From NCBI GenBank assembly GCA_012514645.1, contig JAAYZW010000016.1:1-64000 (forward strand): a stretch of DNA of 64,000 nucleotides, written 5' to 3'. Both the position numbers and the translations under genes were made by a program. This DNA is from Chloroflexota bacterium (lineage in GTDB: Bacteria; Chloroflexota; Anaerolineae; Anaerolineales; Anaerolineaceae). Below are positions 29,042 through 39,367 of this stretch, one piece after another; position 1 is the first letter of the stretch; every line of letters starts with the position of its first letter. The notes below the pieces were generated by a model that had not been told where the DNA came from, did no database searches, and worked only from the letters and a program-made list of their open reading frames with translations.

Positions 29042-30610
29042 ATGCGCAGACCTCGACTGAAAAAACTTTCCAACCTGCTTTCCAAAATTCCCGTGATCAC
29101 CACCGGCAATATTCCGGATGTGAAAATCAGGGCAGTCACCAGCGACTCCCGCCAGGTGCAACCCGGAGACGCCTTCGTCGCTATCAAAGGTGAGAATTTT
29201 GACGGCTTTGATTACATAGCTTCCGCGATTGAGCGCGGCGCAGCCCTGATTGTCGGCAACCGCCCTGCTCCCGGCAACCTGGGCGCGGCTTACCTTGAAA
29301 TTGACGATAACCCACGCAAAGCGCTTGCCTGGCTGGCTGCCGCCACCCAAAACTTTCCCGCACGCAAATTGCGCATGATCGGTGTAACCGGCACCGACGG
29401 CAAGACCACCACTGCCAGCATGATCCACCACATCCTGGCGCAAGCCGGCGTACAGACCGGCATGATCTCGACCGTAAACGCCCTGATAGGCGACCAGGCG
29501 ATCGATACCGGCTTCCACGTGACCACGCCCGATTCGCCGGATATCCAGGCTTACCTGGCAGAGATGGTGCGTGCTGGAATGACACATTGCATCCTCGAAA
29601 GCACGTCGCACGGGCTGGCGCAGGAGCGCGCGATTGCCAGCGAGTTTGATATCGCGGTGGTGACCAACATCACCCACGAACACCTTGACTATCACGGCGA
29701 TTGGCAGAAATATCTCGAGGCAAAAGGGCGCTTGGTTGAGAGCTTGTGGGCGACCCACCGGAAATCAATCGGCAACCCGCGCCTGGCGATCCTAAACAAA
29801 GATGACCGCTCATACGGCTATCTGGAGCGGATCTCGCCACCAGGATACCTGGGCTATTCACGAATCAACCAGGCGGATCTCTGGGCTGAAAACATTGAGA
29901 ACACCCCCAGCGAGCTCAGCTTTGATTGCCACATCAACGAGGCGACCTATCGGGTTAAGAGCCCGATGGTTGGCATTTACAATGTCTCCAACTGCCTGGC
30001 TGCATTGGCAACCTGCGTCAATGGACTGGGCATTCCAGCCGAACAGGCGGTGGCAGCCCTGGCGACCCAGGCGACTGTTCCGGGTCGTATGGAACGGATC
30101 GATCTGGGGCAGGATTTTATCGCCATCGTCGATTTTGCGCACACACCGTTTGCCCTGGCTGCGGCGCTCGAAACCGCTCAGGGGCTGATCGATGGCAAAG
30201 TGATCGCGGTGTTTGGTTCGGCTGGGCTGCGTGACCGCGAGAAGCGCCGGATGATGCCGATTGAAGCGATTAAGGGTGCTGACCTGACCATCCTGACCGC
30301 TGAAGATCCGCGAACCGAGTCTTTGGATGCCATTCTCGAAGACATGGCAAACGCAGCCATCTCGGCTGGCGGTGTGGAGGGGCAGAATTTTCTGAGGGTC
30401 GCTGACCGCGGAGATGCAATTCGCAGTGCAATCTCGCTTGCAGAGCCGGGTGATTTGGTGATCTCGCTGGGCAAGGGTCACGAACAATCGATGTGTTTCT
30501 TTACAACAGAATATGACTGGGACGATCGAACGGCAATGCGAGCCGCGCTGGCAGAACACCTGGGAGTTGAAGGACCGGAAATGCCCTGGCTGCCGACGAG
30601 AAAAAAATAA
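29042..30610 (+). CDS. murE: UDP-N-acetylmuramoyl-peptide synthetase, MurE type
   Basis: GVTGTDGKTTTASMIHHIL...NITHEHLDYHGDWQKYLEAKGRL...VFGSAGLRDREKR...AEDPRTES. Confidence 0.9.
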   Translation: MRRPRLKKLSNLLSKIPVITTGNIPDVKIRAVTSDSRQVQPGDAFVAIKGENFDGFDYIASAIERGAALIVGNRPAPGNLGAAYLEIDDNPRKALAWLAAATQNFPARKLRMIGVTGTDGKTTTASMIHHILAQAGVQTGMISTVNALIGDQAIDTGFHVTTPDSPDIQAYLAEMVRAGMTHCILESTSHGLAQERAIASEFDIAVVTNITHEHLDYHGDWQKYLEAKGRLVESLWATHRKSIGNPRLAILNKDDRSYGYLERISPPGYLGYSRINQADLWAENIENTPSELSFDCHINEATYRVKSPMVGIYNVSNCLAALATCVNGLGIPAEQAVAALATQATVPGRMERIDLGQDFIAIVDFAHTPFALAAALETAQGLIDGKVIAVFGSAGLRDREKRRMMPIEAIKGADLTILTAEDPRTESLDAILEDMANAAISAGGVEGQNFLRVADRGDAIRSAISLAEPGDLVISLGKGHEQSMCFFTTEYDWDDRTAMRAALAEHLGVEGPEMPWLPTRKK

Positions 30611-30709
30611 ATCCCTTATCTCCACCCCAAGATTTTGGACCAAAGAGTTGATTATGATGGCAGGGGAACGGGCGTCATAGAAACCGCCTCTTACTATTTT
30701 TCAGTTTGC

Positions 30710-31108
30710 TTACTTTTTCTTCCGTTGGATTTGCTGATACATCTCGCCGAGGGTGCCCCCGTTAATTCCGCCAAAAATCGCCATAAAACCAACCAGCGCG
30801 GAGAGCAAACCGGATTTCCAGGTCATCAATACAATCACGACCAGACCAGCGATACCACCATAAATGCCATAGGTAGGACCGCGGCGGTCTTTTGCCAGCA
30901 GGGTAATCAGGAACCCGATCGTGAGCGAGCCCAGAAAAATCCCCAGCATGAGTGTGGTGTCAACCCCCTGCATCGCCTCGCCAAAACGCAGCATCATGGT
31001 ATCGACCAGGCTGAAGAAAAGCAGTGCCCAGGCGATGTTTAAGACCATGGCTAGCGCCAGGTATGCATATTTGGTTCCGCGGAGGTTAAGCATTCGGCTT
31101 AATTTCAT
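30710..31108 (-). CDS. Hypothetical membrane protein
   Basis: Four hydrophobic helices, conserved-looking ORF, no recognised family. Confidence 0.6.
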   Translation of the reverse strand: MKLSRMLNLRGTKYAYLALAMVLNIAWALLFFSLVDTMMLRFGEAMQGVDTTLMLGIFLGSLTIGFLITLLAKDRRGPTYGIYGGIAGLVVIVLMTWKSGLLSALVGFMAIFGGINGGTLGEMYQQIQRKKK

Positions 31109-31125
31109 ATCCGAATTGTACCGTG

Positions 31126-33402
31126 CTACGGCAAAACTGCATAATAAAGCTGGCCGCCAAACGCCATAAAGATACGCCGGTCGGGGCTGACATAAAAGGC
31201 TGAGACCTTGCTTTGCGGCAATACACCACTACTCACGCCAGAACGAAGCACTCTATTAAGGTTGAGCTTCAAACTAAATTGATACAATTCGGCTCTTTCG
31301 GGCTCAAGGTAATAAATTGAAGGATCCGGCGGCGGTGAGTAGGCAATTTGCTCCAGTTTCAGTGTGGCAAAGTCCACATTTGTCCCGCTCGTGCCAGCAT
31401 CGTGGTAAGGATACGGCACTTCGCAGGAGGTGATGCCGGTCACAAAAGAAGTCAGGCAGTGTGAGCTGAGCCCATCTTTGTGCAATACAAACAGCTCTTC
31501 GCCCTCGACCGCAAAATCAATGGCACTTGAAAGATCAACCATCTCCTCGTCAAAGTAAGCAACAGGAGCGTTCGTAAAGTTGGCAGTGAAACCGCGGTAG
31601 ATCCACAAAGCGGCGTTTCCCGAGTCGAGCACATAGAGCCTGTTGCTGTCGAAAACGATTTTTGATAAATTTGCCCAGCCGTTATCGGGTAATAGCAGGT
31701 GAACGGAGCTCGGGCTGGTGTTTGGAGAGCAATAGAGCAGGTTTCCGCCGCTATCGATCGCCAGCACCGGTGCCTTGGCGGGGTTATTTAGCGGGATGCT
31801 GATCAGGTCAACCAATTCTCCTACCTGGATACCGCCATATGTGCCGGGACCACAGGTGAAATCGCTTTCCATGACATAACCGTTCGAATGAAGGCGCAAA
31901 TATTTCACTGAACCTGAAGCACGGTCGAGCAAATAGAGATCGCTGCCAAGCGAGACGATAGATCCGATATCCAGATCCGGGTAGAGGGCAGGGGCAAAGG
32001 CTGCGACATAATGCAATCGCCTGGCACCCTCCAGGTCGTCCAAGGCGGTTTGCGCGCGCAGTCGCAGCGCTTGCACTTCGGTTGTGTCCTGATATGCCGC
32101 CGCCTGGTCAAGCCAAAGCAAGGCTTGTTCCCAGCCTTCCCGCTGCAGATCAGCGGTTTGCATCAAGCCGGCATTATTCACAGACGCCTCAGCCTGAGCG
32201 AGAAAATAGGCATATTCGTGGTTCTCACCACGGTTGAAAAACACCATGGCTGTCAAAATCACGATCACCACTGGGACCAGCACAGCGATAAGAATTTTGG
32301 TTAATACCGGAAGTTCCCTGATCGCTACCGATGGGTTCCCGGTCGAAGCAATCGATCCTGCCTTGTCTTCCACCCGGCGCAGCCAGCCGGCACCTGCGGC
32401 AACCCCTTTCAGTGTCTTTGCCTTCAGGACACCAAAATCAGGCTTCTCGAAACTGTTTTCTTCCTGACCCTCAGCAACGTATTGCTCTTGCGGCTCATCG
32501 GGAAGTGCGATGGCGACTTCAATCGTCTGCGTCTGTTCTTCAACGAGACCAACCGTCAGTTCCTTGGTACCCTCCTCCGGTTCCGACTCGTTATACAAGA
32601 CAGCCTGACCAAACAAGTCTTCCGCCAGGCAGGGTTCCTGGGGTTCGGCAGCTTGCTCAGCCTCTCCAATCGGCTCTGGTTCTAAAGTATCTTCGGTCAC
32701 TTCAGGCTCTGGACTAACTAGGGCAGGCAGCAACGCCGCAAAATCGAATTCGTCTAAATGTCTTAAAACTGTCTCCCCTGCTCCCGGCTTAACCTGTAAA
32801 ATACTCAATGGCTGGTTTTCTTCAGAGCGCAGTTTTAACTCGCCAACCACTGGAGTCAGATCTGTAAAGTCAGATTCTCCATTCTCGTCTGGATTAGTAA
32901 ACACGATGGTTTCATTCCCACGCAGGGTCAATTGGTAATATCGGGGGGTTGTTACCGTGGCAACACCAAGACCGCGCTGGTCCAGGCTTTCATCAAAGTA
33001 GCGCTCAACCTGCCCGTTCACAAAAACGAGCGACTGGGTCGCACCAACCTGGGCGAGAAAGAGGGTGCCATGATGAACCACCGCAAGCATCAGGGTGGCT
33101 GTCTGCCAGGATTCCGGTTGGTCGAAATAGTTGTTTTTTTGCAGGAAAAAGCGGTTGATGCCTTCGACAAACACCTTGATCGCTTTGGTAACCGAGCCGC
33201 TGGTCTTATAAAAAGCAGTTGTATGTTTTTCCAGTTCCTTCGCGATCGAAGCAGCATCGTCGGATGGTTTTCGCAGACTCAGAAATGCCACGAGCAGGTC
33301 TTCCTCCCGCCCCCGGGCACGCTGTTTTGAGCGTCCGGTCGATGACATAAACACCTGTTCACCGTCGGGTCGGAACAAAATTAGATCATGTTTCATATGC
33401 AT
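31126..33402 (-). CDS. Large protein: PP2C-like (probably degenerate) N-domain, acidic linker, TM, C-terminal propeller-like domain
   Basis: ATLMLAVVHHGTLFLAQVGATQSLVFVNGQVERY...; TM IAVLVPVVIVILTAMVFFN; repeats such as SNRLYVLDSGNAALWIYRG, EGEELFVLHKDG. Confidence 0.6.
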   Translation of the reverse strand: MHMKHDLILFRPDGEQVFMSSTGRSKQRARGREEDLLVAFLSLRKPSDDAASIAKELEKHTTAFYKTSGSVTKAIKVFVEGINRFFLQKNNYFDQPESWQTATLMLAVVHHGTLFLAQVGATQSLVFVNGQVERYFDESLDQRGLGVATVTTPRYYQLTLRGNETIVFTNPDENGESDFTDLTPVVGELKLRSEENQPLSILQVKPGAGETVLRHLDEFDFAALLPALVSPEPEVTEDTLEPEPIGEAEQAAEPQEPCLAEDLFGQAVLYNESEPEEGTKELTVGLVEEQTQTIEVAIALPDEPQEQYVAEGQEENSFEKPDFGVLKAKTLKGVAAGAGWLRRVEDKAGSIASTGNPSVAIRELPVLTKILIAVLVPVVIVILTAMVFFNRGENHEYAYFLAQAEASVNNAGLMQTADLQREGWEQALLWLDQAAAYQDTTEVQALRLRAQTALDDLEGARRLHYVAAFAPALYPDLDIGSIVSLGSDLYLLDRASGSVKYLRLHSNGYVMESDFTCGPGTYGGIQVGELVDLISIPLNNPAKAPVLAIDSGGNLLYCSPNTSPSSVHLLLPDNGWANLSKIVFDSNRLYVLDSGNAALWIYRGFTANFTNAPVAYFDEEMVDLSSAIDFAVEGEELFVLHKDGLSSHCLTSFVTGITSCEVPYPYHDAGTSGTNVDFATLKLEQIAYSPPPDPSIYYLEPERAELYQFSLKLNLNRVLRSGVSSGVLPQSKVSAFYVSPDRRIFMAFGGQLYYAVLP

Positions 33403-33474
33403 CCTTTAAATCGTAATTCAATATTCCCTGGTACATTCAGTACACAATCCGTGCCAGCGAGTATAATTTCTGGC

Positions 33475-34500
33475 ATGGAATTAAGCCTGATAACCAGGGT
33501 AGATGAGTGGAGAAGCCTGGAGCCTGAATGGAATCAGTTGGTCGCTGGTACTTTTCGCCCTTACCCTTTCCTGGAATTCTGGTATCTGCATACCTGGTGG
33601 GAGACACTCGGGGGTGGTGAATGGTCCCAAGAGGACTCGGAGTTGCAAATTGTAAGCGCGCGCCAAAACAACCGCCTGGTGGGTGTAGCCCCGTTGTTTT
33701 CGTCATCAAAACCGGGAGCCCAGTCGGCACTGCGCTTCATCGGTCAGGTGGAGGTGACCGACTATCTCGATTTCATCTGCCTGCCCGGTGAGCTTGAAGT
33801 CTTTCTGCGTCATTTGCTCCCTTTTCTCGAAAAGGAAGGGCACAACAAGACCAGTCGAATGGAATTAGCCAATTTTCAGTCCGACTCCCCTGCGATTAGC
33901 ATATTGGAGTCTCTTTGCATCGAAAACCGACACAGTTTCGAAAAGCGCGTACTTCAGCCATCGCCCAGCATCCACCTGCCGTCAACCTGGGATGATTACC
34001 TGGGGTCGCTTTCAAAAAAACAGCGTCACGAAATCCGCCGAAAGGAACGCAATCTCGAGCGGGACTACACGGCAGAACTGGTCTTCAGGCAGGACCAGCC
34101 CGATATCGAGGCAGAGATGGCTGCCTTCTTCGATCTCATGCGAAACGAAGAACAGAAAGCCAGGTTTCTAACACCCCAAACCGAGAAGTTTATGACCACC
34201 CTGGCAACAAAAGCCCAGAGCGCTGGCAGCCTTAATATCGCCAGCCTGCTCCTGGAGGGCAAACAGGCTGCCATCTACCTTAATTTCATCGATGACAATA
34301 AACTATGGGTCTATAACACCGGCTGGAACCCGCAATTCGCCTCCGCCTCGCCCGGCTGGGCGCTGCTGGTCAAATTAATTCGCTGGGCAATTGAGCAAGG
34401 TCTTGATGAGGTCGACCTGATGCGTGGGGGCGAGGACTATAAGTATCGCTTTGGCGGCATTGACCGCCAGGTTGTCGAAGTCGTTTCTGAACGCTCATAA
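33475..34500 (+). CDS. GNAT/FemAB-like acyltransferase (BioF2-like/Acetyltransf_6 type)
   Basis: FLEFWYLHTWWETLG...LSKKQRHEIRRKERNLERD...KLWVYNTGWNPQFASASPGWALLVKLIRWAIEQGLDEVDLMRGGEDYKYRFGG. Confidence 0.8.
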   Translation: MELSLITRVDEWRSLEPEWNQLVAGTFRPYPFLEFWYLHTWWETLGGGEWSQEDSELQIVSARQNNRLVGVAPLFSSSKPGAQSALRFIGQVEVTDYLDFICLPGELEVFLRHLLPFLEKEGHNKTSRMELANFQSDSPAISILESLCIENRHSFEKRVLQPSPSIHLPSTWDDYLGSLSKKQRHEIRRKERNLERDYTAELVFRQDQPDIEAEMAAFFDLMRNEEQKARFLTPQTEKFMTTLATKAQSAGSLNIASLLLEGKQAAIYLNFIDDNKLWVYNTGWNPQFASASPGWALLVKLIRWAIEQGLDEVDLMRGGEDYKYRFGGIDRQVVEVVSERS

Positions 34501-34585
34501 AGCGCTTCTAACACAAAATTAATCATCCCTCGTTATCCTTTTCTTGACGAGGAAATTACCGCATGGTAACATTAAATTGAAAGAA

Positions 34586-34612
34586 TTAGCACTCTCAGCT
34601 CGAGAGTGCTAA
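34586..34612. promoter_or_regulatory. CIRCE element (HrcA operator)
   Basis: TTAGCACTC-tcagctcga-GAGTGCTAA, exact consensus with N9 spacer, 12 bp upstream of hrcA. Confidence 0.97.
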
Positions 34613-34624
34613 TTGTGAAAAACA

Positions 34625-35656
34625 ATGACAGAATTAACCGACCGACAAAAAATCATTCTCTCCCTGATTGTGCACGAACACACGCGCACAGCACAGCCCG
34701 TTGCGTCCAAGACCTTAATCACTGTATACAACCTGAAAATTAGCTCCGCAACCGCTCGCAATGAGATGAACTCGCTTACCGAGCTCGGCTACCTGCGGCA
34801 ACCGCACACGTCTGCCGGTCGCGTGCCGACCGAGGAAGGCTACCGATTTTTCGTCAGCAACCTGGTGCGGAACACTGCCCTTCCGCCATCGACGCGCAAT
34901 ACCATCGCACACCAATTTTACCAATCACGCAAGGGACTGGAACACTGGCTGCCCCTTGCGGCTTCGGTTTTGGCAAATCAGGCACAAGCCGTTTCGATTG
35001 TGACCGCGCCTCACAGCGAAAAAATTGCCTTCAAGCATCTCGAACTGATCGCGACACGCGCAACACAGGTTTTGATGGTGATGGTTTTGGTCGGCGGTGA
35101 GATTCAGCAGCACGTATTGTCTTTGGATGGAGTGCGCTCACAAGAGCAGCTCTCTCAAATTGCGGCGCGGGTGAACCAGGTTTGCACAAACGCCAGCCTG
35201 GAGCAAATTCAAGCGCTCTCACCTACATCAGACCCATTGGTCAATCAAGTGCTTGCTGCCGTCATTGACCAGCTTAAACTGGCAGGTGAGCTGGTGACCG
35301 GCGAACTTTATCTGGACGGAATTACCCACATGCTCACCGAGCCGGGCTTCATCGACCAAAACGAAAGCTCCCTACTACGCCTGCTTGAAGAACGACCACT
35401 GCTTGATGACCTGATCTCGCGCACGGTGATGACCGAAGAAATCGGCGGGGTGCAGGTGTTGATCGGTGGCGAGAATTCCTGGCAGGAATTGCAAAATTGC
35501 TCGGTCATTTTGACCCGCTATGGTGTGGCAGACCAAATCTCCGGCGCGCTTGGGATTCTCGGTCCTATTCGCATGCCTTACGGCCAGACCATCAGCACGG
35601 TCCGTTATGTCGCGGAACTGATGTCAGGCTTGGTCTATGACAATTTAATTAACTAA
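34625..35656 (+). CDS. hrcA: Heat-inducible transcription repressor HrcA
   Basis: LTDRQKIILSLIVHEHTRTAQPVASKTL...SSATARNEMNSLTELGYLRQPHTSAGRVPTEEGYRFFV. Confidence 0.96.
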   Translation: MTELTDRQKIILSLIVHEHTRTAQPVASKTLITVYNLKISSATARNEMNSLTELGYLRQPHTSAGRVPTEEGYRFFVSNLVRNTALPPSTRNTIAHQFYQSRKGLEHWLPLAASVLANQAQAVSIVTAPHSEKIAFKHLELIATRATQVLMVMVLVGGEIQQHVLSLDGVRSQEQLSQIAARVNQVCTNASLEQIQALSPTSDPLVNQVLAAVIDQLKLAGELVTGELYLDGITHMLTEPGFIDQNESSLLRLLEERPLLDDLISRTVMTEEIGGVQVLIGGENSWQELQNCSVILTRYGVADQISGALGILGPIRMPYGQTISTVRYVAELMSGLVYDNLIN

Positions 35657-35674
35657 AAACATATTGAGGAAACT

Positions 35675-36196
35675 GTGACTGAAGAAGAGACAACCAAACA
35701 AAACGAAGAACAAGATGATGTGTTCCAGCAGGAAGATGATCTCCAGACTGAATTAGAGGCATCAATCGCCAGAGCCGAAGAATACCTGGACAGCCTGCAG
35801 CGTGAGCGAGCCAGCTTCGCAAACTATAAACGCCGCATAGAGCAGGAAAACGCCCAGATGGCAGAACGCCTGCTCGGTGAGCATGTCAAGCTCTTTTTGC
35901 CTGTGATGGATGACCTTGAGCTTGCCCTTAGCCACCCTCCCTCCGATCCTGATTGCACCAGCTGGATTGAAGGTATTGAGCTGATTCGCAAGAAACTGCT
36001 CAAAACGCTTGAAGCGCAAAATGTGACCGTTATCGATTTAAAACCTGGTGACGCATTCAACCCTTTCAACCAGGAGGCTGTCACACATGAAGAAAATGAC
36101 CAGTTTAGTGACGGCGAAATTATTCAAGTCGTTCGTACCGGCTACCAATTAAACGACCGAATTATCAGACCCGCACTTGTTCGGGTAGCAAAATAG
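35675..36196 (+). CDS. grpE: Nucleotide exchange factor GrpE
   Basis: [21 protein letters not shown]...[46 protein letters not shown]. Confidence 0.95.
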   Translation: MTEEETTKQNEEQDDVFQQEDDLQTELEASIARAEEYLDSLQRERASFANYKRRIEQENAQMAERLLGEHVKLFLPVMDDLELALSHPPSDPDCTSWIEGIELIRKKLLKTLEAQNVTVIDLKPGDAFNPFNQEAVTHEENDQFSDGEIIQVVRTGYQLNDRIIRPALVRVAK

Positions 36197-36206
36197 GAGA
36201 GAAATA

Positions 36207-38108
36207 ATGACAAAAATTATCGGAATCGACTTAGGAACAACCAACTCAGCAGCCGCGGTGATGATGGGCGGTGAGCCCGTTGTGATCCCTTCGGCTGAAG
36301 GCGAGCGACTGATACCGTCAGTGGTTGCGGTTAACAAGAACGGCGAGCGGCTTGTCGGTCGGGTTGCCCGCAACCAGGCAATTACCAACCCGGAGAACAC
36401 AATTTCTTCAATCAAGCGCTTTATGGGTCGCAAAGCCAATGACCCCGAAGTACAACGCGCGCTCAGCCTGGTTCCCTATAAGATCAACAGCGCCCCAAAC
36501 GGAGATGTAAGAGTCTCGATGGCAAACAAAGACTATACCGCCCCGGAAATCTCGGCGATGATTCTCTCCAAAATTAAACACGATGCAGAAGCCTACCTGG
36601 GCGAAACCGTCAGCCAGGCGGTTATTACCGTGCCTGCCTATTTCAACGACGCCCAACGCAACGCCACCATCGACGCCGGAAAGATTGCTGGTTTGGAAGT
36701 GATGCGAATCATTAATGAACCTACTGCCTCTTCACTGGCATATGGGTTGGACAGAAAAGACCGAAGTGAAATTATTGCTGTGTATGACCTTGGTGGCGGC
36801 ACATTTGATATCTCCATCCTCGAAGTTGGCGACGGCGTCTTCCAGGTGCGGTCGACTTCGGGCGACACCTTTCTTGGCGGCGATGACTTCGACCAGAGGA
36901 TCATGGACTGGCTGGCAGACGATTTCAAAAAGGAACACGGAATCAACCTGAGGGAGGATCGCCAGGCGCTCCAACGTTTAAAAGAAGCCACCGAAAAAGC
37001 AAAAATTGAACTTTCGAGCACAATGCAATCAGAAATCAACCTGCCCTATATTACCGCCGATGCGTCGGGTCCGAAGCACCTGGTTATCACACTGACACGC
37101 TCAAAACTCGACCAACTAACAGGCGACCTGGTTCAGAAATCGTTGAAACCAGTGCAGCAGGCACTTGATGATGCTGGCTTAAAACCAAGCGATATCGACG
37201 AAGTTGTCATGGTGGGCGGAATGACGCGTATGCCCGCCGTGCAGGAAGCTGTGCGCCAGTTCTTTAACAAAGAACCCCACAAAGGCGTTAACCCTGACGA
37301 AGTGGTGGCGATCGGTGCTGCCATCCAGGCTGGGGTGCTCGGCGGCGATGTGACCGATATTTTGCTGCTGGATGTAACCCCCCTGACGCTTTCAATCGAG
37401 ACTCTCGGTGGTGTTTCCACACCGCTGATCAAACGCAACACTACGATTCCGACTCGTGCTAATCAGGTTTTCAGCACGGCTTCAGATAGCCAGACTTCAG
37501 TTGAGATCAATGTTTTGCAAGGTGAGCGCACCATGGCTGCAGACAACAAATCGCTGGGTAAGTTTACGCTGGACGGAATCCCGCCTGCTCCGCGTGGGGT
37601 TCCTCAAATTGAAGTGATTTTCGATATGGATGCAAACAGCATCCTGAAAGTCACCGCCCGAGACAAGGCAACCAATCGTGAGCAAAACATCACCATCACG
37701 GGATCCTCGGGCTTGAGCGATGAGGAAGTCGAGAGAATGCGCCGCGACGCGGAATCTCACGTCGAAGAAGACCGCAAACACCGTGAGTTGATCGAAGCCC
37801 GCAACTCAGCAGATAACGCCGTGTATACAGCTGAAAAGACGCTCAAGGACCTCGGTGACAAGGTGACGGCAGAGGATAAAAGTAAGGTTGAAGATGCCGC
37901 AGGCAGGGTTCGCTCAGCACGAGACCAGAGTGACGCCAGCGTGATCAACAGTGCCGTTGAGGAACTGATGAAAATCCTCCAGGAAGTCGGTCAGGCAGCC
38001 TACGCACAGCAGGGCACCGAGACATCAACTGAGGAACCGTCAACTGAAGAGCCCTCAACATCTGAAGACCCCGATGTGGTCGAAGGTGAATACACTGAAA
38101 CGGAGTAA
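36207..38108 (+). CDS. dnaK: Molecular chaperone DnaK
   Basis: [30 protein letters not shown]...[24 protein letters not shown]. Confidence 0.98.
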   Translation: MTKIIGIDLGTTNSAAAVMMGGEPVVIPSAEGERLIPSVVAVNKNGERLVGRVARNQAITNPENTISSIKRFMGRKANDPEVQRALSLVPYKINSAPNGDVRVSMANKDYTAPEISAMILSKIKHDAEAYLGETVSQAVITVPAYFNDAQRNATIDAGKIAGLEVMRIINEPTASSLAYGLDRKDRSEIIAVYDLGGGTFDISILEVGDGVFQVRSTSGDTFLGGDDFDQRIMDWLADDFKKEHGINLREDRQALQRLKEATEKAKIELSSTMQSEINLPYITADASGPKHLVITLTRSKLDQLTGDLVQKSLKPVQQALDDAGLKPSDIDEVVMVGGMTRMPAVQEAVRQFFNKEPHKGVNPDEVVAIGAAIQAGVLGGDVTDILLLDVTPLTLSIETLGGVSTPLIKRNTTIPTRANQVFSTASDSQTSVEINVLQGERTMAADNKSLGKFTLDGIPPAPRGVPQIEVIFDMDANSILKVTARDKATNREQNITITGSSGLSDEEVERMRRDAESHVEEDRKHRELIEARNSADNAVYTAEKTLKDLGDKVTAEDKSKVEDAAGRVRSARDQSDASVINSAVEELMKILQEVGQAAYAQQGTETSTEEPSTEEPSTSEDPDVVEGEYTETE

Positions 38109-38131
38109 CGCTCGCATTTTCCGGTAGAATT

Positions 38132-38205
38132 TAAACACTTGGGCTGTGTTGGCGAGGTATCCTGACCGAGCCACAGATTAGAAGAATTGCAATGCCAGGT
38201 GTTTA
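38132..38205 (+). ncRNA. Candidate structured RNA element in dnaK-dnaJ intergenic region
   Basis: Outer 11-bp stem TAAACACTTGG/CCAGGTGTTTA (one G-U), inner stem CTGTG/CACAG, further TTGG..CCGA and AGG/CCT pairing. Confidence 0.4.
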
Positions 38206-38230
38206 GTGAATTTATTTGAGAAGAAGAATT

Positions 38231-39367
38231 ATGGCAGAAAAACGAGATTATTACGAAGTGCTGGGAATCGCCCGAAGCGCAACCCAGGATGACATTAAAA
38301 AAGCCTTTCGCGACCTTGCCCGACAGTATCATCCCGATGTCAACAAGGCTGCTGACGCGGAAGAAAAATTCAAAGAAATAAACGAAGCCTATGGCGTCTT
38401 GAGCGATCCTGAAAAACGAGCCTCCTATGACCGTTTTGGTTTTTCTGGCGTCAACACCCAGGGCATGCCCGATTATTCTGCTATGGATCTCTCTGACCTG
38501 TTTGAGACCTTATTTGGCTTCGGTGGTTTCGGCGGTTTTGGTGAGGCATCAAGTTCACGCCGTCGTCATAACCAACCAAGCAGAGGTAGTGATATCAAGG
38601 GTTATGCTAAATTATCTTTCGAGGAAGCCGTTTTTGGCGTGGAAAAGGAAGTCGAAGTAACCCGCAATGAACGCTGCTCGGTCTGTGACGGCAGCGGCGC
38701 TGAGCCCGGCACCCAGCCGGTCACCTGCAAAACCTGCCAGGGTCAGGGTGAGGTACGCCAGATGCAGCAAACCTTTTTGGGTTCGATGGTCCAGGTTACG
38801 ACCTGCCCGACCTGTGGTGGTCGCGGGAAGATGGTGGAGAGCCCCTGCCGTAATTGCCGCGGAAGCGGATTGGAGCGGAAAACCCGCCAAATGAAAGTCA
38901 ACATTCCTGCCGGCGTTGATGATGGCAACCAGATCCGCATGGTCGGTGAAGGGCAACCCGGTGCAAATGGCGGACCGAACGGAAATTACTACCTTGAGCT
39001 GGACGTCGCTCCGCATAAGTTTTTCAGGCGAAGTGGCAATGACATTTTGCTGGACATTGATATCAACGTTGCACAGGCTGCCCTTGGCGATGAGATTAAA
39101 GTTCCGACAGTGGACGGCGATGTAAATCTGCGCATTCCGCCCGGAACACAACCTGGTCGTGTTTTTCGGCTGAAAGATAAAGGCGCTCCAGTATTGAACC
39201 GAAGTGAACGCGGTAACCAAATGGTGACTGTGAACGTGAATATTCCCACCAACCTCTCCAAACAGCAGGAAGAATTGCTGACCTCGCTGGGCAAGACCAT
39301 GGGCACGGATATCAAAATCCAGGAACGCAGCTTCTTTGAAAAATTAAAGGACACCTTCAGTGGATGA
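38231..39367 (+). CDS. dnaJ: Molecular chaperone DnaJ
   Basis: KRDYYEVLGIARSATQDDIKKAFRDLARQYHPDVNK; four CxxCxGxG-type zinc motifs. Confidence 0.97.
   Translation: MAEKRDYYEVLGIARSATQDDIKKAFRDLARQYHPDVNKAADAEEKFKEINEAYGVLSDPEKRASYDRFGFSGVNTQGMPDYSAMDLSDLFETLFGFGGFGGFGEASSSRRRHNQPSRGSDIKGYAKLSFEEAVFGVEKEVEVTRNERCSVCDGSGAEPGTQPVTCKTCQGQGEVRQMQQTFLGSMVQVTTCPTCGGRGKMVESPCRNCRGSGLERKTRQMKVNIPAGVDDGNQIRMVGEGQPGANGGPNGNYYLELDVAPHKFFRRSGNDILLDIDINVAQAALGDEIKVPTVDGDVNLRIPPGTQPGRVFRLKDKGAPVLNRSERGNQMVTVNVNIPTNLSKQQEELLTSLGKTMGTDIKIQERSFFEKLKDTFSG

Noticed and set aside
28586-30643. 390-aa and 261-aa minus-strand ORFs
   Set aside because: Antisense to the 28436 gene and murE; no family signal.
38612-39220. 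202-aa minus-strand ORF
   Set aside because: Antisense to dnaJ.
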